64,000 nucleotides of DNA from JBMORL01 sp049322335 (GCA_049322335.1 JBMORL010000098.1:1-64000), one strand, 5' to 3'. Counted from the first letter of the stretch, positions 51,941 through 61,352 are shown. Translations and numbers: made by a program. The notes: generated by a model from the letters alone, not told the origin.

Positions 51941-54415
51941 TTGGAAAGAAAAACACTGTTTACCGATGTAATTGTGCCGCTGGCTGTTCCGCAATGGTAT
52001 ACCTATCGTGTTCCTGCCGAACTCAACGACAGTGTGGGAATTGGCTTTCGCGTAATTGTGCAGTTTGGAAAAAACAAGCTGTATACGGGCATCATAAAAA
52101 ATATTCACTCTTCTCCTCCCCGCCACTACGAAGCCAAGTATATTGAAGCGGTACTTGATTCGCAACCGGTGATAAATGATATCCAGCTGCAATTCTGGGA
52201 ATGGATGTCGGCTTACTATTGCTGTAACCCGGGTGACGTTATGAATGCCGCTGTTCCCGGCAGCCTGCGACTGGCGAGTGAAACCAAAATCGTTTTAAGC
52301 CAAACCTTCAACCGCGACTACGAAAAACTGAAAGAAAAAGAATATACTATTGTTTCTGCCCTTGAAGCGCGTGAATCGATGACGTTAAAGGAAATTGGCG
52401 GGATTCTGCAACAAAAAACCGTGCAGCCGCTTGTTAAATCATTACTCGAAAAAAATGTGGTGATGATGGAAGAAGAAGTGAAACAAAAATATAAACCGCG
52501 GTTTGAAATTTATCTCGACCTCTCCAAAAACATCAATACAGAAGAAAAACTGCAGGAAGTATTTGCCGGGCTCGAAAAAGACAAAAGAGCTGCCCGGCAA
52601 ACCGATGCGCTGATGCTTTTTCTTCATCTTAACCAGCGGTATTCCAACTATCCTTCAAAAGTGAAAAAATCTGAATTGGTTAAACAATTTGAAGGCAGCC
52701 AGTCGGCCATTGACACACTTATTAAAAAAAATATTCTCGAAGAATTTCATGTTCGCACCGACCGGCTGGAAAAATGGGATCGTCCCGTGGAAAAAACCTA
52801 CGACTTGTCGCCCGAACAACAACAGGCGTATGATTCAATAAAAAATCATTGGAAAGAAAAAGAGGTGGTATTGCTGCACGGCATTACCTCCAGCGGGAAA
52901 ACCGAAGTGTATATTAAACTGATAGAAGAAATAATTGAAAAGAAGCAACAGGTGTTATACCTTCTTCCCGAAATTGCGCTGACTTCACAAATTATAAACC
53001 GGTTAAGAAAATTTTTTGGCGATCAGGTAGGCATTTACCATTCACGTTTTAACGACCAGGAGCGTGCCGAGATATGGGCAAAAACATTAAAAGGCGATTA
53101 TAAAATTTTGCTGGGAGCACGGTCGGCTTTGTTTCTTCCGTTCGCGAAGCTGGGGCTGGTGATTGTGGATGAAGAACACGAAAACACATTCAAACAATTT
53201 GATCCGGCACCCCGTTATCATGCCCGTGATGCTGCTATTCTCATGGCTTCTTTATTCAAAGCCAAAACGCTGCTGGGATCGGCAACTCCTTCCATTGAAT
53301 CGTATTACAATGCCAAAAACGGAAAATTCGGCCTGGCTGAACTGAAAACACGTTTTGGAGGCGTGATGCTTCCCGAAATACAGTGTGTGGACATCAAAGA
53401 AGCAACGAAAAAGAAAACCATGCGGTCGCTTTTTTCCGAAACACTTATTGAGCATATCCGCACAGCGTTAGATAATAAAGAACAGGTAATTTTATTCCAG
53501 AACCGCAGAGGCTATTCGCCTTTCTGGATGTGCGAAATGTGCGGATGGTCGCCACGGTGCAAACATTGTGATGTAAGCCTCACCTATCATAAATTCACTC
53601 ACCAGTTGCAATGTCATTATTGCGCCACTGTATATTCCCCGAATAAAGTATGTGCCGCCTGCGGAAGCCACAAACTGAAAATGATGGGATTCGGGACAGA
53701 AAAAATTGAAGAGGAACTGGAAATTCTTATTCCCGGCATCAGGATAAAACGTATGGATCTCGACTCTACACGGTCGAAAAATGCCTACTTTGATATTATC
53801 AATGATTTTGAAGACCGCAAAACCGATGTGCTGGTAGGAACACAAATGGTGACCAAGGGACTTGACTTTGACAATGTGGCGCTGGTAGGAATTCTCAATG
53901 CCGATCAGTTGCTGAATTATCCCGATTTCCGCGCTTTTGAGCGATCATTCCAGTTGCTGGCACAGGTGGCAGGCCGTGCCGGAAGAAAAGAGAAAAGGGG
54001 AAAAGTGCTGATACAAACCTACCGGCCCGATCATTGGGTGATTCAAAAAGTAATGCAAAATGATTATGAAGCTTTATATAAGGAAGAAATAATTGAAAGA
54101 AGGAATTTCGCTTATCCGCCATTCGTCAGGTTAATTGAAATTACGTTAAAACACAAAGACGAACAAAAGCTGGCGGATGCGGCAAAATTTCTTTCGCAAC
54201 AATTAAAAAAAGAACTGGACAAACGAATTCTCGGCCCCGAAAAACCGGCTGTAGGAAAAATCAATAATTATTACCTGAGAAAAATAATGGTAAAACTGGA
54301 ACGCAACAATGCATATAACCCGAGAAAAGAGCTGGTAAAAGAAAAAGTAACCGAACTGAAACAACACCCCGAATTTAAAAGCGTGTGGGTGGAAATGGAT
54401 GTGGATCCGGTGTGA
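51941..54415 (+). CDS. priA: Primosomal replication protein N' (PriA helicase)
   Basis: 824 residues from TTG 51941 (LERKTLFTDVIVPLAVPQWY), the only start that keeps the DNA 3'-end-binding domain. Walker A GITSSGKTEVY, DEEH box LVIVDEEHENTFKQF, zinc site CEMCGWSPRCKHCDVSLTYH with CHYCATVY and CAACGSHK, and VGTQMVTKGLDFDNV complete the helicase. Restarts stalled replication forks. Confidence 0.95.
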   Translation: MERKTLFTDVIVPLAVPQWYTYRVPAELNDSVGIGFRVIVQFGKNKLYTGIIKNIHSSPPRHYEAKYIEAVLDSQPVINDIQLQFWEWMSAYYCCNPGDVMNAAVPGSLRLASETKIVLSQTFNRDYEKLKEKEYTIVSALEARESMTLKEIGGILQQKTVQPLVKSLLEKNVVMMEEEVKQKYKPRFEIYLDLSKNINTEEKLQEVFAGLEKDKRAARQTDALMLFLHLNQRYSNYPSKVKKSELVKQFEGSQSAIDTLIKKNILEEFHVRTDRLEKWDRPVEKTYDLSPEQQQAYDSIKNHWKEKEVVLLHGITSSGKTEVYIKLIEEIIEKKQQVLYLLPEIALTSQIINRLRKFFGDQVGIYHSRFNDQERAEIWAKTLKGDYKILLGARSALFLPFAKLGLVIVDEEHENTFKQFDPAPRYHARDAAILMASLFKAKTLLGSATPSIESYYNAKNGKFGLAELKTRFGGVMLPEIQCVDIKEATKKKTMRSLFSETLIEHIRTALDNKEQVILFQNRRGYSPFWMCEMCGWSPRCKHCDVSLTYHKFTHQLQCHYCATVYSPNKVCAACGSHKLKMMGFGTEKIEEELEILIPGIRIKRMDLDSTRSKNAYFDIINDFEDRKTDVLVGTQMVTKGLDFDNVALVGILNADQLLNYPDFRAFERSFQLLAQVAGRAGRKEKRGKVLIQTYRPDHWVIQKVMQNDYEALYKEEIIERRNFAYPPFVRLIEITLKHKDEQKLADAAKFLSQQLKKELDKRILGPEKPAVGKINNYYLRKIMVKLERNNAYNPRKELVKEKVTELKQHPEFKSVWVEMDVDPV

Positions 54416-54566
54416 AAAGAAAATCCTTCACAATTCATCATTGATGTATTCTATTATTCTTAATTCAAAAAGATAAATGAATGAACGAATGAAGAATACA
54501 TGAGTTTTGAAGTAAAAAGAAAATCCTTCACAATTCATCATTCATGTATTCTATTATTCTTAATTC
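54415..54566. repeat. 52-bp direct repeat at exactly 100-bp spacing, between convergent genes
   Basis: 54415-54466 and 54515-54566 are identical except at 54443/54543 (G/C). The intervening segment is rich in GAATGAA/AATACATGA words that are the reverse complement of the ATTCAT/TGTATTC words in the repeats, so several stems are possible. Lies between priA and the ClC gene stops; 54567-54604 holds nothing else recognised. Confidence 0.9.
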
Positions 54567-54604
54567 TTCCGGACAAAAAACCGATTGAAAAAAATGGTTT
54601 ATGA

Positions 54605-56389
54605 TTATATCTCCACGTTCCTGTTCAGTTCTTCACGATAAGAAGTTAAAACATCATTTTTCGAAATGATGCCAATAAATTTTCCATTGCTTACTACCGG
54701 GAGAATATCCACTTCATAAATATCAAACTTCTTCAGCACAAGATCCATCGCTTCGCGCATTTCTACTGTTACGAGTACTTCTGAAGCCATTTGTTTTACA
54801 ATAAAACCCGATTTTTCGTTTTCTTTCAGTGCCAGTGATTTCCGGATTTCTTCGTTATGAAGTACAGCCGTTAGATTATTTTCATTATCTGTAACAGGGA
54901 TAAATGCATTTCCTTCGCGTAAAAACAATTCGGAAATTCTGCGGGCGGGTTCGTTTTCGTTGAGTGTTGAAATTTGTTTTTTTACCAGTGACCGGACTTT
55001 AATATTATTTAGCGAAATAAATTCGTGACGCGAATCCTGCAATTCTTTTCCCTGCTTTTTAAGATCAAAAAAGAAAACTGCAATCCGGTCGAAATAATAT
55101 TTGGTGAAAAAAGCAATGGCAGAAACAATCATCAGGGCAATCAAAAGATCATAGCTTTCGGTTACTTCTGCCACAAGAAAAATAGCCGTAAGCGGAGCAT
55201 GCATTACACCGGCAAGCACTCCGGCCATTCCGAGTAAAACATAATTGACAGGATTCAGCACCTGCGACTGGGGAAGCAGATTTAGCGCAACGTGATAGAA
55301 AAAATATCCTACAAATCCCCCGGTAACAAACGAAGGAGCGAACATCCCTCCTTCTCCTCCCGAATTGATCGTAACGGAAGAAGCGATAGGTTTTACAATA
55401 ATGAGCAATCCGAATAAAACAAGAATACTGACTGAATTTTTTTCCATTCCACCAAATACTGATTGTTCGAAAACAGTTACAGCATCTTTATCGATGATTT
55501 GCCGGATACCGATGTAACCTTCCCCGAATAAAACCGGGAAAAGAAAAATAAGAGCCCCCAGGATTGCTCCACCCAACACCACGCGGTGCCATGATTTTTT
55601 TATGGCTGCAAAAATCCATTTGGAGAATTTGAAAACTTTGGTAAAATAAAGTGAAATAAATCCGGCAAAAATTCCAAGTACAAAAATAAGCGGAACTTCC
55701 TTAAAAGAAATTTCACTTACTCCTGTAATGCGAAACAACACCGAATCACCCAACATCAGTTCAGAAAAGAATGAACCGATGGCAGAAGAAATGAGAATAG
55801 GAATAAAAACCGTGGCCGAAAACTGTGGCAAAATTACTTCCGTGGCAAAAATTACTCCCGCCACCGGTGCATTGAATATCGCTGAAATGGTAGCTGCTGT
55901 ACCGCAACCGATAAATAAAGTTTTATACCGGTAATTTAACCTGAAAAAACGCGAAGCATTTGAACCAATAGCAGAACCCGTAACCACTGTTGGCGATTCC
56001 AATCCCGAACTTCCACCAAAGGAAATAGTAAGCGCACCTGTAATCAGCTGCACATACATCAGTGAATAATGAATAAATGCGTTTCGTTTTCGGATAGCAG
56101 TGAGCACACCGTGAATCCCGTGAAATCCCGCTGCAGGAATAAAAACATTTTTATACAAAAACACTACGAGCGTAATTCCAATAACCGGCAGCAGAAAAAA
56201 CATATAATAAGGCAGAATTCCTGCACGCGATTCAAAGAAGTGAATGAGAATTTTAAGCAATAAGGCAGAAAAACCGGCTAAAATCCCCACAAACACACTT
56301 AGCAGGATAATAAAACCCCTGTCGCCAATGAGTGACTTCCGCCACTCCATAAAACGAATATAAAATCTCAGCCAGGATGATTTCGCCAC
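54605..56389 (-). CDS. ClC-family chloride channel/antiporter with CBS domains
   Basis: 594 residues. Selectivity motifs: GGSSGLESPTVVTGSAIGS (the GxExP motif as GLESP) and SGGEGGMFAPSFVTGGFVG. Ten or more membrane helices run to about residue 440, then a CBS pair (about 460-590; ISTLNENEPARRISELF, VVSNGKFIGIISKNDVL). Moves chloride or another anion; channel versus exchanger is not decided. The SpoIIE-type gene ends 5 bp upstream of this start. Confidence 0.93.
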   Translation of the reverse strand: MAKSSWLRFYIRFMEWRKSLIGDRGFIILLSVFVGILAGFSALLLKILIHFFESRAGILPYYMFFLLPVIGITLVVFLYKNVFIPAAGFHGIHGVLTAIRKRNAFIHYSLMYVQLITGALTISFGGSSGLESPTVVTGSAIGSNASRFFRLNYRYKTLFIGCGTAATISAIFNAPVAGVIFATEVILPQFSATVFIPILISSAIGSFFSELMLGDSVLFRITGVSEISFKEVPLIFVLGIFAGFISLYFTKVFKFSKWIFAAIKKSWHRVVLGGAILGALIFLFPVLFGEGYIGIRQIIDKDAVTVFEQSVFGGMEKNSVSILVLFGLLIIVKPIASSVTINSGGEGGMFAPSFVTGGFVGYFFYHVALNLLPQSQVLNPVNYVLLGMAGVLAGVMHAPLTAIFLVAEVTESYDLLIALMIVSAIAFFTKYYFDRIAVFFFDLKKQGKELQDSRHEFISLNNIKVRSLVKKQISTLNENEPARRISELFLREGNAFIPVTDNENNLTAVLHNEEIRKSLALKENEKSGFIVKQMASEVLVTVEMREAMDLVLKKFDIYEVDILPVVSNGKFIGIISKNDVLTSYREELNRNVEI

Positions 56390-56394
56390 TTTAT

Positions 56395-58461
56395 TCAGAT
56401 TTTAATTCCAATTACAAGTACATCATCATTTTGTTCATGATGTTTACTCCAGGCATCGAATTCAGTTTTTATTTTATCAGAAAGTTCACTGAAATTTCCG
56501 GCTGACAAAATCATTTCTTTCATTTTCGACTTTTTATATTTTTTCCCTTTAGGGCCTCCAAACTGATCGGCATACCCATCTGTTGAAGTAATAATTGTAT
56601 CGCCCTGTAAAAGCTGAAAGTCATGCTGTGTAAATGGTTTTTGCCTGAAGTAAATTGCCACCGGTTGTTTATCTGCTTTCAGTTCAATAATTTTTCTATC
56701 TCCGCTCTCTCTCTCATTCCCACTCTCCTTGTCCCTTTGCCCCTTTGTCCCTTTGTCTCCTTCCCTCACTATCCACACCGGGTTATGGGCAGCCGCATAG
56801 GAAAGCCGGAGGGTTTTAAAATCAATTTTCACGAGTGTGATATCCATTCCGTCTTTATTTTCTCCTTCGGCACCGGTTTGGCGAAGGGCATGTATTACTT
56901 TGTCGCGTAACTGGTTAAGGACTTCAGCAGGTTGGGTAATATTTTTTTCGTTAACAATCTCATTGAGGAAACTGTTGCCCAGCATACTCATAAATCCACC
57001 GGGAACACCATGACCTGTACAGTCGGCTGTAGCGTAGATAGCCCCGGTAACCGCATTGCCTTCATATAGCGGATGTATCCAGTAAAAATCACCGCTCACA
57101 ATATCTTTCGGACGATTAAAAAGAAATGATTGTGGAAAAATTTTACTGAACATTTCATTCCCGGGAAGCATCGCCTCCTGTATTCTCCGGGCATAATTGA
57201 TGCTATCGGTAATTTCTTTTTTCTGGTGCTGTATTTTTTCTTTCTGTTCACTTAATAAAAGATTGGCGCGTTTTTTTTCACGGAATCGTTTCATCATAAC
57301 TATCGCCATTATTATTCCGGCTACACACAATAAGGAAACAAAAACAAATAAAATTCTTGTCCGGTGTAATTCCTGTTCTTCAATTTCATTATTTTTTTTC
57401 AGGATTTCATTCTCTTTTTTTGTGATTTCTTCATTTTTCCTCGACAATTCCAGTTCTTTTTCTGCTTTCAGCATTTCGTAATTTTTCTGCGAAAGAGCCA
57501 GTTTCTGGTTGGTTTCTTCACTGAAAAGGGTTTCCTTTAGTTCGATATAGCGTGAAAGCGACTCAAAAGCTTCCTTATATTTTCCCATCAGGGCAAATAA
57601 TTTATACGCTCCTCCCATAGCATCACGCTGTTGCATCAGGTTGTTTGTTTCTTTGGCCAGTTGATCAGCCTTCAGATAATTGGTAATTGCCTCGTTATAT
57701 TTATTTTCCGCTACCAGCGCTTCAGCATGATTGATCCTTCCCACCGCTTCGGCAAATTTATTTTCCGAACGAATGGCCCTATCAATCACCTTTTGCGACC
57801 AAACCAATGCTTCTTTGTTGTCTTTACGCAGGAAATATATCACTCCGATATTAGCATAACAGGAAACAATTCCTTTCTCAAATTTTTCCTGTTCGAAAAT
57901 AAGCAGCGCCTGCCGGTAGTATTCTTCTGCTTTATCAATTTCCCCCAGGTTTTTATAGGCAATCCCCAAGTTATTGTAGGCTTTGGCCATGGAAAGAAGA
58001 TCATCTGTTTTTTCCACTTCTTTCACCACTTTGGTAAAATACTCTTTCGACTTCTGTGTATTTCCCTGGTAGGAGTAGATGATGCCGATATGATTATAGA
58101 GAATCGATAAAATATCATCCATCTTTTTTTCTTCTGCAATGGAAAGCGCCCTGAAATAATGGTCAAGCGCATCAGAATACAACTGTAAATTATCATAAAT
58201 CTGTCCGCATAATTGTTCGGCATGGGCTAAAACCACAGAATCATTGCAATTCTCCGCTTCAGTTATTGATTGTTTTACAAAGTTCAGGGCCTTATATTCA
58301 TCTGCCTTTTTTTCTTTTACCGCCTGCATCCTTAGTTCTTCTGCTTTTTTACATTTAACGGAATCAGCAGATGCCTGAATTATACTTGTTGTAACAAGAA
58401 TAAAAAAAGCAGCCATTAGTAACTGGCCGGGCTGTTTCAGGCGATGTAGAAATGTAGTCAT
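56395..58461 (-). CDS. TPR sensor with SpoIIE-type PP2C phosphatase
   Basis: 688 residues. Signal/anchor segment MAAFFILVTTSIIQASA, tetratricopeptide repeats at about 40-320 (AKAYNNLGIAYKNLGEIDKA, NIGVIYFLRKDNKEA), a Glu/Lys coiled coil, one membrane helix (ILFVFVSLLCVAGIIMAIVM), then a SpoIIE phosphatase from about 430 with metal Asp residues in GDFYWIHP and DCTGHGVPGGFMSMLG. A low-complexity Gly/Lys/Glu/Arg insertion sits at about 566-590 inside the phosphatase. Likely signals through dephosphorylation of an anti-sigma-factor antagonist type partner; that partner is not in the window. Confidence 0.92.
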   Translation of the reverse strand: MTTFLHRLKQPGQLLMAAFFILVTTSIIQASADSVKCKKAEELRMQAVKEKKADEYKALNFVKQSITEAENCNDSVVLAHAEQLCGQIYDNLQLYSDALDHYFRALSIAEEKKMDDILSILYNHIGIIYSYQGNTQKSKEYFTKVVKEVEKTDDLLSMAKAYNNLGIAYKNLGEIDKAEEYYRQALLIFEQEKFEKGIVSCYANIGVIYFLRKDNKEALVWSQKVIDRAIRSENKFAEAVGRINHAEALVAENKYNEAITNYLKADQLAKETNNLMQQRDAMGGAYKLFALMGKYKEAFESLSRYIELKETLFSEETNQKLALSQKNYEMLKAEKELELSRKNEEITKKENEILKKNNEIEEQELHRTRILFVFVSLLCVAGIIMAIVMMKRFREKKRANLLLSEQKEKIQHQKKEITDSINYARRIQEAMLPGNEMFSKIFPQSFLFNRPKDIVSGDFYWIHPLYEGNAVTGAIYATADCTGHGVPGGFMSMLGNSFLNEIVNEKNITQPAEVLNQLRDKVIHALRQTGAEGENKDGMDITLVKIDFKTLRLSYAAAHNPVWIVREGDKGTKGQRDKESGNERESGDRKIIELKADKQPVAIYFRQKPFTQHDFQLLQGDTIITSTDGYADQFGGPKGKKYKKSKMKEMILSAGNFSELSDKIKTEFDAWSKHHEQNDDVLVIGIKI

Positions 58462-58585
58462 CAGAAATTGAGTACCCGAAAATAAGGTTAATCTGCCATT
58501 TGGAATATAAAATGTTGAAATGTGAACAAGTTTAATCCTGTGATATAAAAGAAATTAATACTTTTAATCACTCCAAATTTTCCCT

Positions 58586-59941
58586 ATGCCCCAAAAGCGA
58601 TCGCGAACCCGTACGGTAAGTGTCCCTGAGCCATTCAGTGAATTGTTTGAGAAAGCAGAGCAATCGGTAAGCGAATATTTCAAGTCCCTTTCCATGGATC
58701 CTACGCGCGGAACCATTGAAATCAATGGCCAGCGTTATGTTTTGGTGCGTGCTTCAGCCCTTTCGCTTGAGTTTTTGGAATCTATACAGCGTTTTTATGC
58801 CGACAGGGGAACGGAGGAAGCGATGCTGATAGGTAAAAACATGTTGTTTGATATGGCTCATATGATTGGCATGCAGGATGCAAAGAATTTTCATGAAAAA
58901 ATGAATCTCCATGACCCTATTGCCAAACTATCAGCCGGGCCGGTGCATTTTGCTCATACCGGCTGGGCATTTGTCGATATTCTGGAGGAAAGTAAACCCA
59001 GTCCTGATAAAAATTATTTTCTCAAATACCATCACCCCTATTCTTTTGAGGCCGATAGCTGGCTGCGTGCAGGAAAAAAATCCGACCAGCCGGTTTGCGT
59101 GATGAATGCCGGTTATTCATCGGGCTGGTGTGAGGCGAGTTTTGGAATTTCTTTGACTGCCGTAGAGATCAACTGCAAGGCAAAAGGCGATGAGCATTGC
59201 ACTTTCATTATGGCACCTCCCGACCAGATCGGGAAATATGTGAAAAAAGAAAAGTTGCTGCAGAAAAAAATAAAACCAAAAATTCCATTTTTCCTTGAGA
59301 GAAAAAAAATTGAGGAGCAGGTGAAACGGTCGCTGGTGGAAAAAGAAGTGCTGCTGAAAGAAATCCATCACCGCGTAAAAAACAACCTGCAGATTATTTC
59401 CAGCCTGCTGAACCTGCAATCGCATACTGTAAAAGACAAAAAAACCAAATCGCAGTTCAATGAGAGTATCAGGCGTATCCGGTCGATTGCTGTGGTGCAT
59501 GAATTATTATACAAGTCGGCCGACCTGATGCATATTTCAATGCATGATTATTTTGAAAGCCTCGTGTCGGAAATTTCATCCAATTTTTCTCCCGGTGGGA
59601 AAAAAGTGTCGATTCATACCGATGTAAATATAAAAGATGATGCTTTGGAACTTGACAAAGCCATTCCCTGCGGATTGATCCTCAATGAGCTTTTAACCAA
59701 TGCTTTGAAACACGCTTTCAGGGGGAAAAAGAGCGGAAAAATAAATGTTTCCATTCACCATGAAAAAAATGAATTTGTTTTATGTGTAAAAGATAACGGG
59801 GTGGGGATAAACGTTACCAGCTTCATTAAAAACGACCGGTCGCTGGGATCGCAACTCGTGCAGTCGCTGGTAGAACAACTGGATGGAAAACTGGAAATTA
59901 AAAGCAATAAAGGAACTTATTTTGAGATACGGTTTAGATGA
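58586..59941 (+). CDS. V4R-domain histidine kinase
   Basis: 451 residues, soluble. Residues about 30-215 hold an N-terminal segment and a V4R domain (GWAFVDILEESKPS, SGWCEASFGISL, CKAKGDEHCTFIMAPP). The HisKA_2-type dimerisation domain contains the phosphorylated His in LLKEIHHRVKNNLQIISSLL. The ATPase has ILNELLTNALKHAF, DNGVGI and GSQLVQSLVEQLDG. V4R domains bind small molecules such as hydrocarbons or vinyl compounds; the ligand is unknown. No response regulator is adjacent. Confidence 0.92.
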   Translation: MPQKRSRTRTVSVPEPFSELFEKAEQSVSEYFKSLSMDPTRGTIEINGQRYVLVRASALSLEFLESIQRFYADRGTEEAMLIGKNMLFDMAHMIGMQDAKNFHEKMNLHDPIAKLSAGPVHFAHTGWAFVDILEESKPSPDKNYFLKYHHPYSFEADSWLRAGKKSDQPVCVMNAGYSSGWCEASFGISLTAVEINCKAKGDEHCTFIMAPPDQIGKYVKKEKLLQKKIKPKIPFFLERKKIEEQVKRSLVEKEVLLKEIHHRVKNNLQIISSLLNLQSHTVKDKKTKSQFNESIRRIRSIAVVHELLYKSADLMHISMHDYFESLVSEISSNFSPGGKKVSIHTDVNIKDDALELDKAIPCGLILNELLTNALKHAFRGKKSGKINVSIHHEKNEFVLCVKDNGVGINVTSFIKNDRSLGSQLVQSLVEQLDGKLEIKSNKGTYFEIRFR

Positions 59942-60052
59942 AATTTATTGGTCATTGGTCAATAGTAAAATAATAGGTTGGAATGGCAAAATAAGTATTG
60001 GTTTTTATAAAAATCGTATACTCTGTCCGTTATTCACCATTAACTCTACTCC
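59942..60052. other. Intergenic segment with GGTCA words between convergent genes
   Basis: TTGGTCATTGGTCAATAGT (59948-59966) uses the same words as the hairpin at 62963-63020. No clear terminator stem is seen; the rest is AT-rich. Confidence 0.5.
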
Positions 60053-60523
60053 TTATTTTATTACCAACTGACGGGAAGTAACGCGGTTTTCTGTCCGGAG
60101 GCTGATGGTATATAAACCGGGTTGCAAATTCGATTCATATTGGGCGGGATTGCCGGCTGACTCGTTTTCCAGTCCTGCACAATACACCAGGTTTCCATTC
60201 ATATCAGTGATTTCGATGGTAGCACAGGACTGGTTGGTAAATACAGTCAATTTTCCGGCATCTGCCTGATCGGGATACACCTGGAAAGTAATTTCCTTTG
60301 ATGCTGTTATTGCTGATTCTTTCTGAGCTATTTCTCCTGCTTTTTCATTAGCCTTAATGGTTGAATTAGCCCCGGTGGGTGAAGATATTGTCTCCTCTTC
60401 GCTACCCGATAAAAAGGCCATCGAAGAGTTATCATCTGTATTTACCTGTGCTTGTGCGGTAGTAATTACACCTATTACAGCTGCTGTGAATACGGTGCGA
60501 AGGAGTTGTTGTGTAGCTTTCAT
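60053..60523 (-). CDS. Small T9SS-secreted protein
   Basis: 156 residues from ATG 60523 (MKATQQLLRTVFTAAVIGVI), signal peptide ending near TTAQAQ; 26 further upstream codons are in frame but not leader-like. A short Ser/Thr/Glu-rich mature part is followed by a type A sorting domain (TFQVYPDQADAGKLTVFTN, LQPGLYTISLRTEN, RQLVIK). Almost all of the protein is the sorting tag, so the cargo part is tiny (about 60 residues). Function unknown. Confidence 0.75.
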   Translation of the reverse strand: MKATQQLLRTVFTAAVIGVITTAQAQVNTDDNSSMAFLSGSEEETISSPTGANSTIKANEKAGEIAQKESAITASKEITFQVYPDQADAGKLTVFTNQSCATIEITDMNGNLVYCAGLENESAGNPAQYESNLQPGLYTISLRTENRVTSRQLVIK

Positions 60524-60753
60524 GGCGTTTAGTTTTATTGATTCAAAGTTCAGCCAATTGAAAACCCTGTACATCCCCGTTTTCACCGGTATTTTTTTCA
60601 ATAGACGAATTAATAATTAAATCCGACTAAGATTTATTTTTTATCGATTAATGTCTTTTTTTGTCCGATAAAGGTAAAAAAGGATGATTTTTACGTTATT
60701 TCACTTAGATTTCTGCGAAAACGGGGGTCAATCTCCAATGAAAAACCGGTTTT

Positions 60754-60783
60754 TTTGATATCTCCTCTTTTGTTTTACTTTTG
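60754..60783 (+). promoter_or_regulatory. Promoter of tRNA-Pro
   Basis: TTTG (60754-60757), 18-nt spacer, TACTTTTG (60776-60783): exact match to both boxes with the same spacing as the yebC promoter. The rest of 60524-60825 holds no gene; TACCTTTA on the minus strand (60669-60676) may be the -7 box of the small T9SS gene. Confidence 0.7.
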
Positions 60784-60825
60784 TAGCCCCATTGAAAGCC
60801 GGAAAATGGCGTTCATTTCATGTTT

Positions 60826-60898
60826 CGGGATGTAGCTCAGTTGGTAGAGTACACGTCTGGGGGGCGTGTGGTCGCGCGTTCGAGTCGCGTCATCCCGA
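60826..60898 (+). tRNA. tRNA-Pro (anticodon GGG)
   Basis: The acceptor stem CGGGATG pairs perfectly with CATCCCG, with discriminator A at 60898 and C1-G72 typical of bacterial tRNA-Pro. The anticodon stem CACGT/GCGTG closes a 7-nt loop CTGGGGG, giving anticodon GGG. The T stem GCGCG/CGCGT encloses TTCGAGT. The D stem GCTC/GAGT has one imperfect pair. CCA is not encoded. Confidence 0.95.
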
Positions 60899-61007
60899 CT
60901 TACGGGGAAGCAAAGTTTGTTTCCCCGTTTTTGTTTCCAGGAAAAGTGCGGACCGCCAATATTCCCTTATGTGGAGATTGCGGGATACCTGAACGAAGAG
61001 CGCTGGA
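60890..61007 (+). repeat. 118-bp direct repeat, left copy (tRNA-Pro 3' end and terminator)
   Basis: Begins inside the tRNA acceptor end (TCATCCCGA), runs through the terminator and stops just before the GIY-YIG gene. The copy at 61388-61506 is identical except for one extra A in an A4/A5 run. Confidence 0.95.
60902..60932 (+). terminator. Terminator of tRNA-Pro
   Basis: ACGGGGAA (60902-60909) pairs with TTCCCCGT (60921-60928), with an inner CAAA/TTTG extension, followed by a T run. Duplicated at about 61400-61430. Confidence 0.88.
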
Positions 61008-61030
61008 GGAGCTATTATTTTCTTTTTAGA

Positions 61031-61279
61031 ATGAGGTTTTATGTTTATATTCTTTACTCAGAAGCCTATGACCGGTTTTATGTGGGTCAAACAAATGATA
61101 TTATCGGCCGGTTACAAAGGCATAATTCTAAACTTGTACAGTCTACAGCACCATATGCGCCTTGGACGCTAAAATGTAAAATTGAAAAATCTAGCCGATC
61201 AGAAGCTGTTGTTCTGGAAAGAAAACTTAAAAATTTATCAAAACAACGATTGATCGCTTTCATTAATAAATACAGTTAA
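61031..61279 (+). CDS. GIY-YIG nuclease-domain protein
   Basis: 82 residues from ATG 61031. MRFYVYILYSEAYDRFYVGQTNDIIGRLQRHN holds the YVY and YVG elements (GIY and YIG equivalents) and the catalytic Arg; the domain's Glu follows in RSEAVVLERKLKN. Single-domain proteins like this are common in Bacteroidota and resemble the UvrC N-terminal nuclease. It is bracketed by the 118-bp repeat carrying the tRNA-Pro 3' end, which suggests that it moved as a cassette or is involved in the duplication. Confidence 0.9.
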   Translation: MRFYVYILYSEAYDRFYVGQTNDIIGRLQRHNSKLVQSTAPYAPWTLKCKIEKSSRSEAVVLERKLKNLSKQRLIAFINKYS

Positions 61280-61291
61280 TGTATTGTCTGG

Positions 61292-61352
61292 TCCTGACGT
61301 TCCGCCCGCGGAAGTCAGGATGCTGATATCCCGCATGAGCGGGATCGTCAGC
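61292..61352. repeat. Two adjacent palindromes downstream of the GIY-YIG gene
   Basis: First: TCCTGAC-G-TTCCGC-CC-GCGGAA-GTCAGGA (61292-61320), a 13-bp stem with one unpaired base. Second: GCTGA-T-ATCCCGC-ATGA-GCGGGAT-CG-TCAGC (61322-61352), a 12-bp stem with bulges. Both are GC-richer than their surroundings. Confidence 0.9.

Noticed and set aside
54415..54566. Insertion-sequence ends
   Set aside because: The repeats are direct, only 48 bp apart, and no transposase lies between or beside them.
60792..61029. Overlapping short plus-strand frames across the tRNA-Pro
   Set aside because: They are translations of the tRNA and its terminator; the real protein start is the GIY-YIG ATG at 61031.
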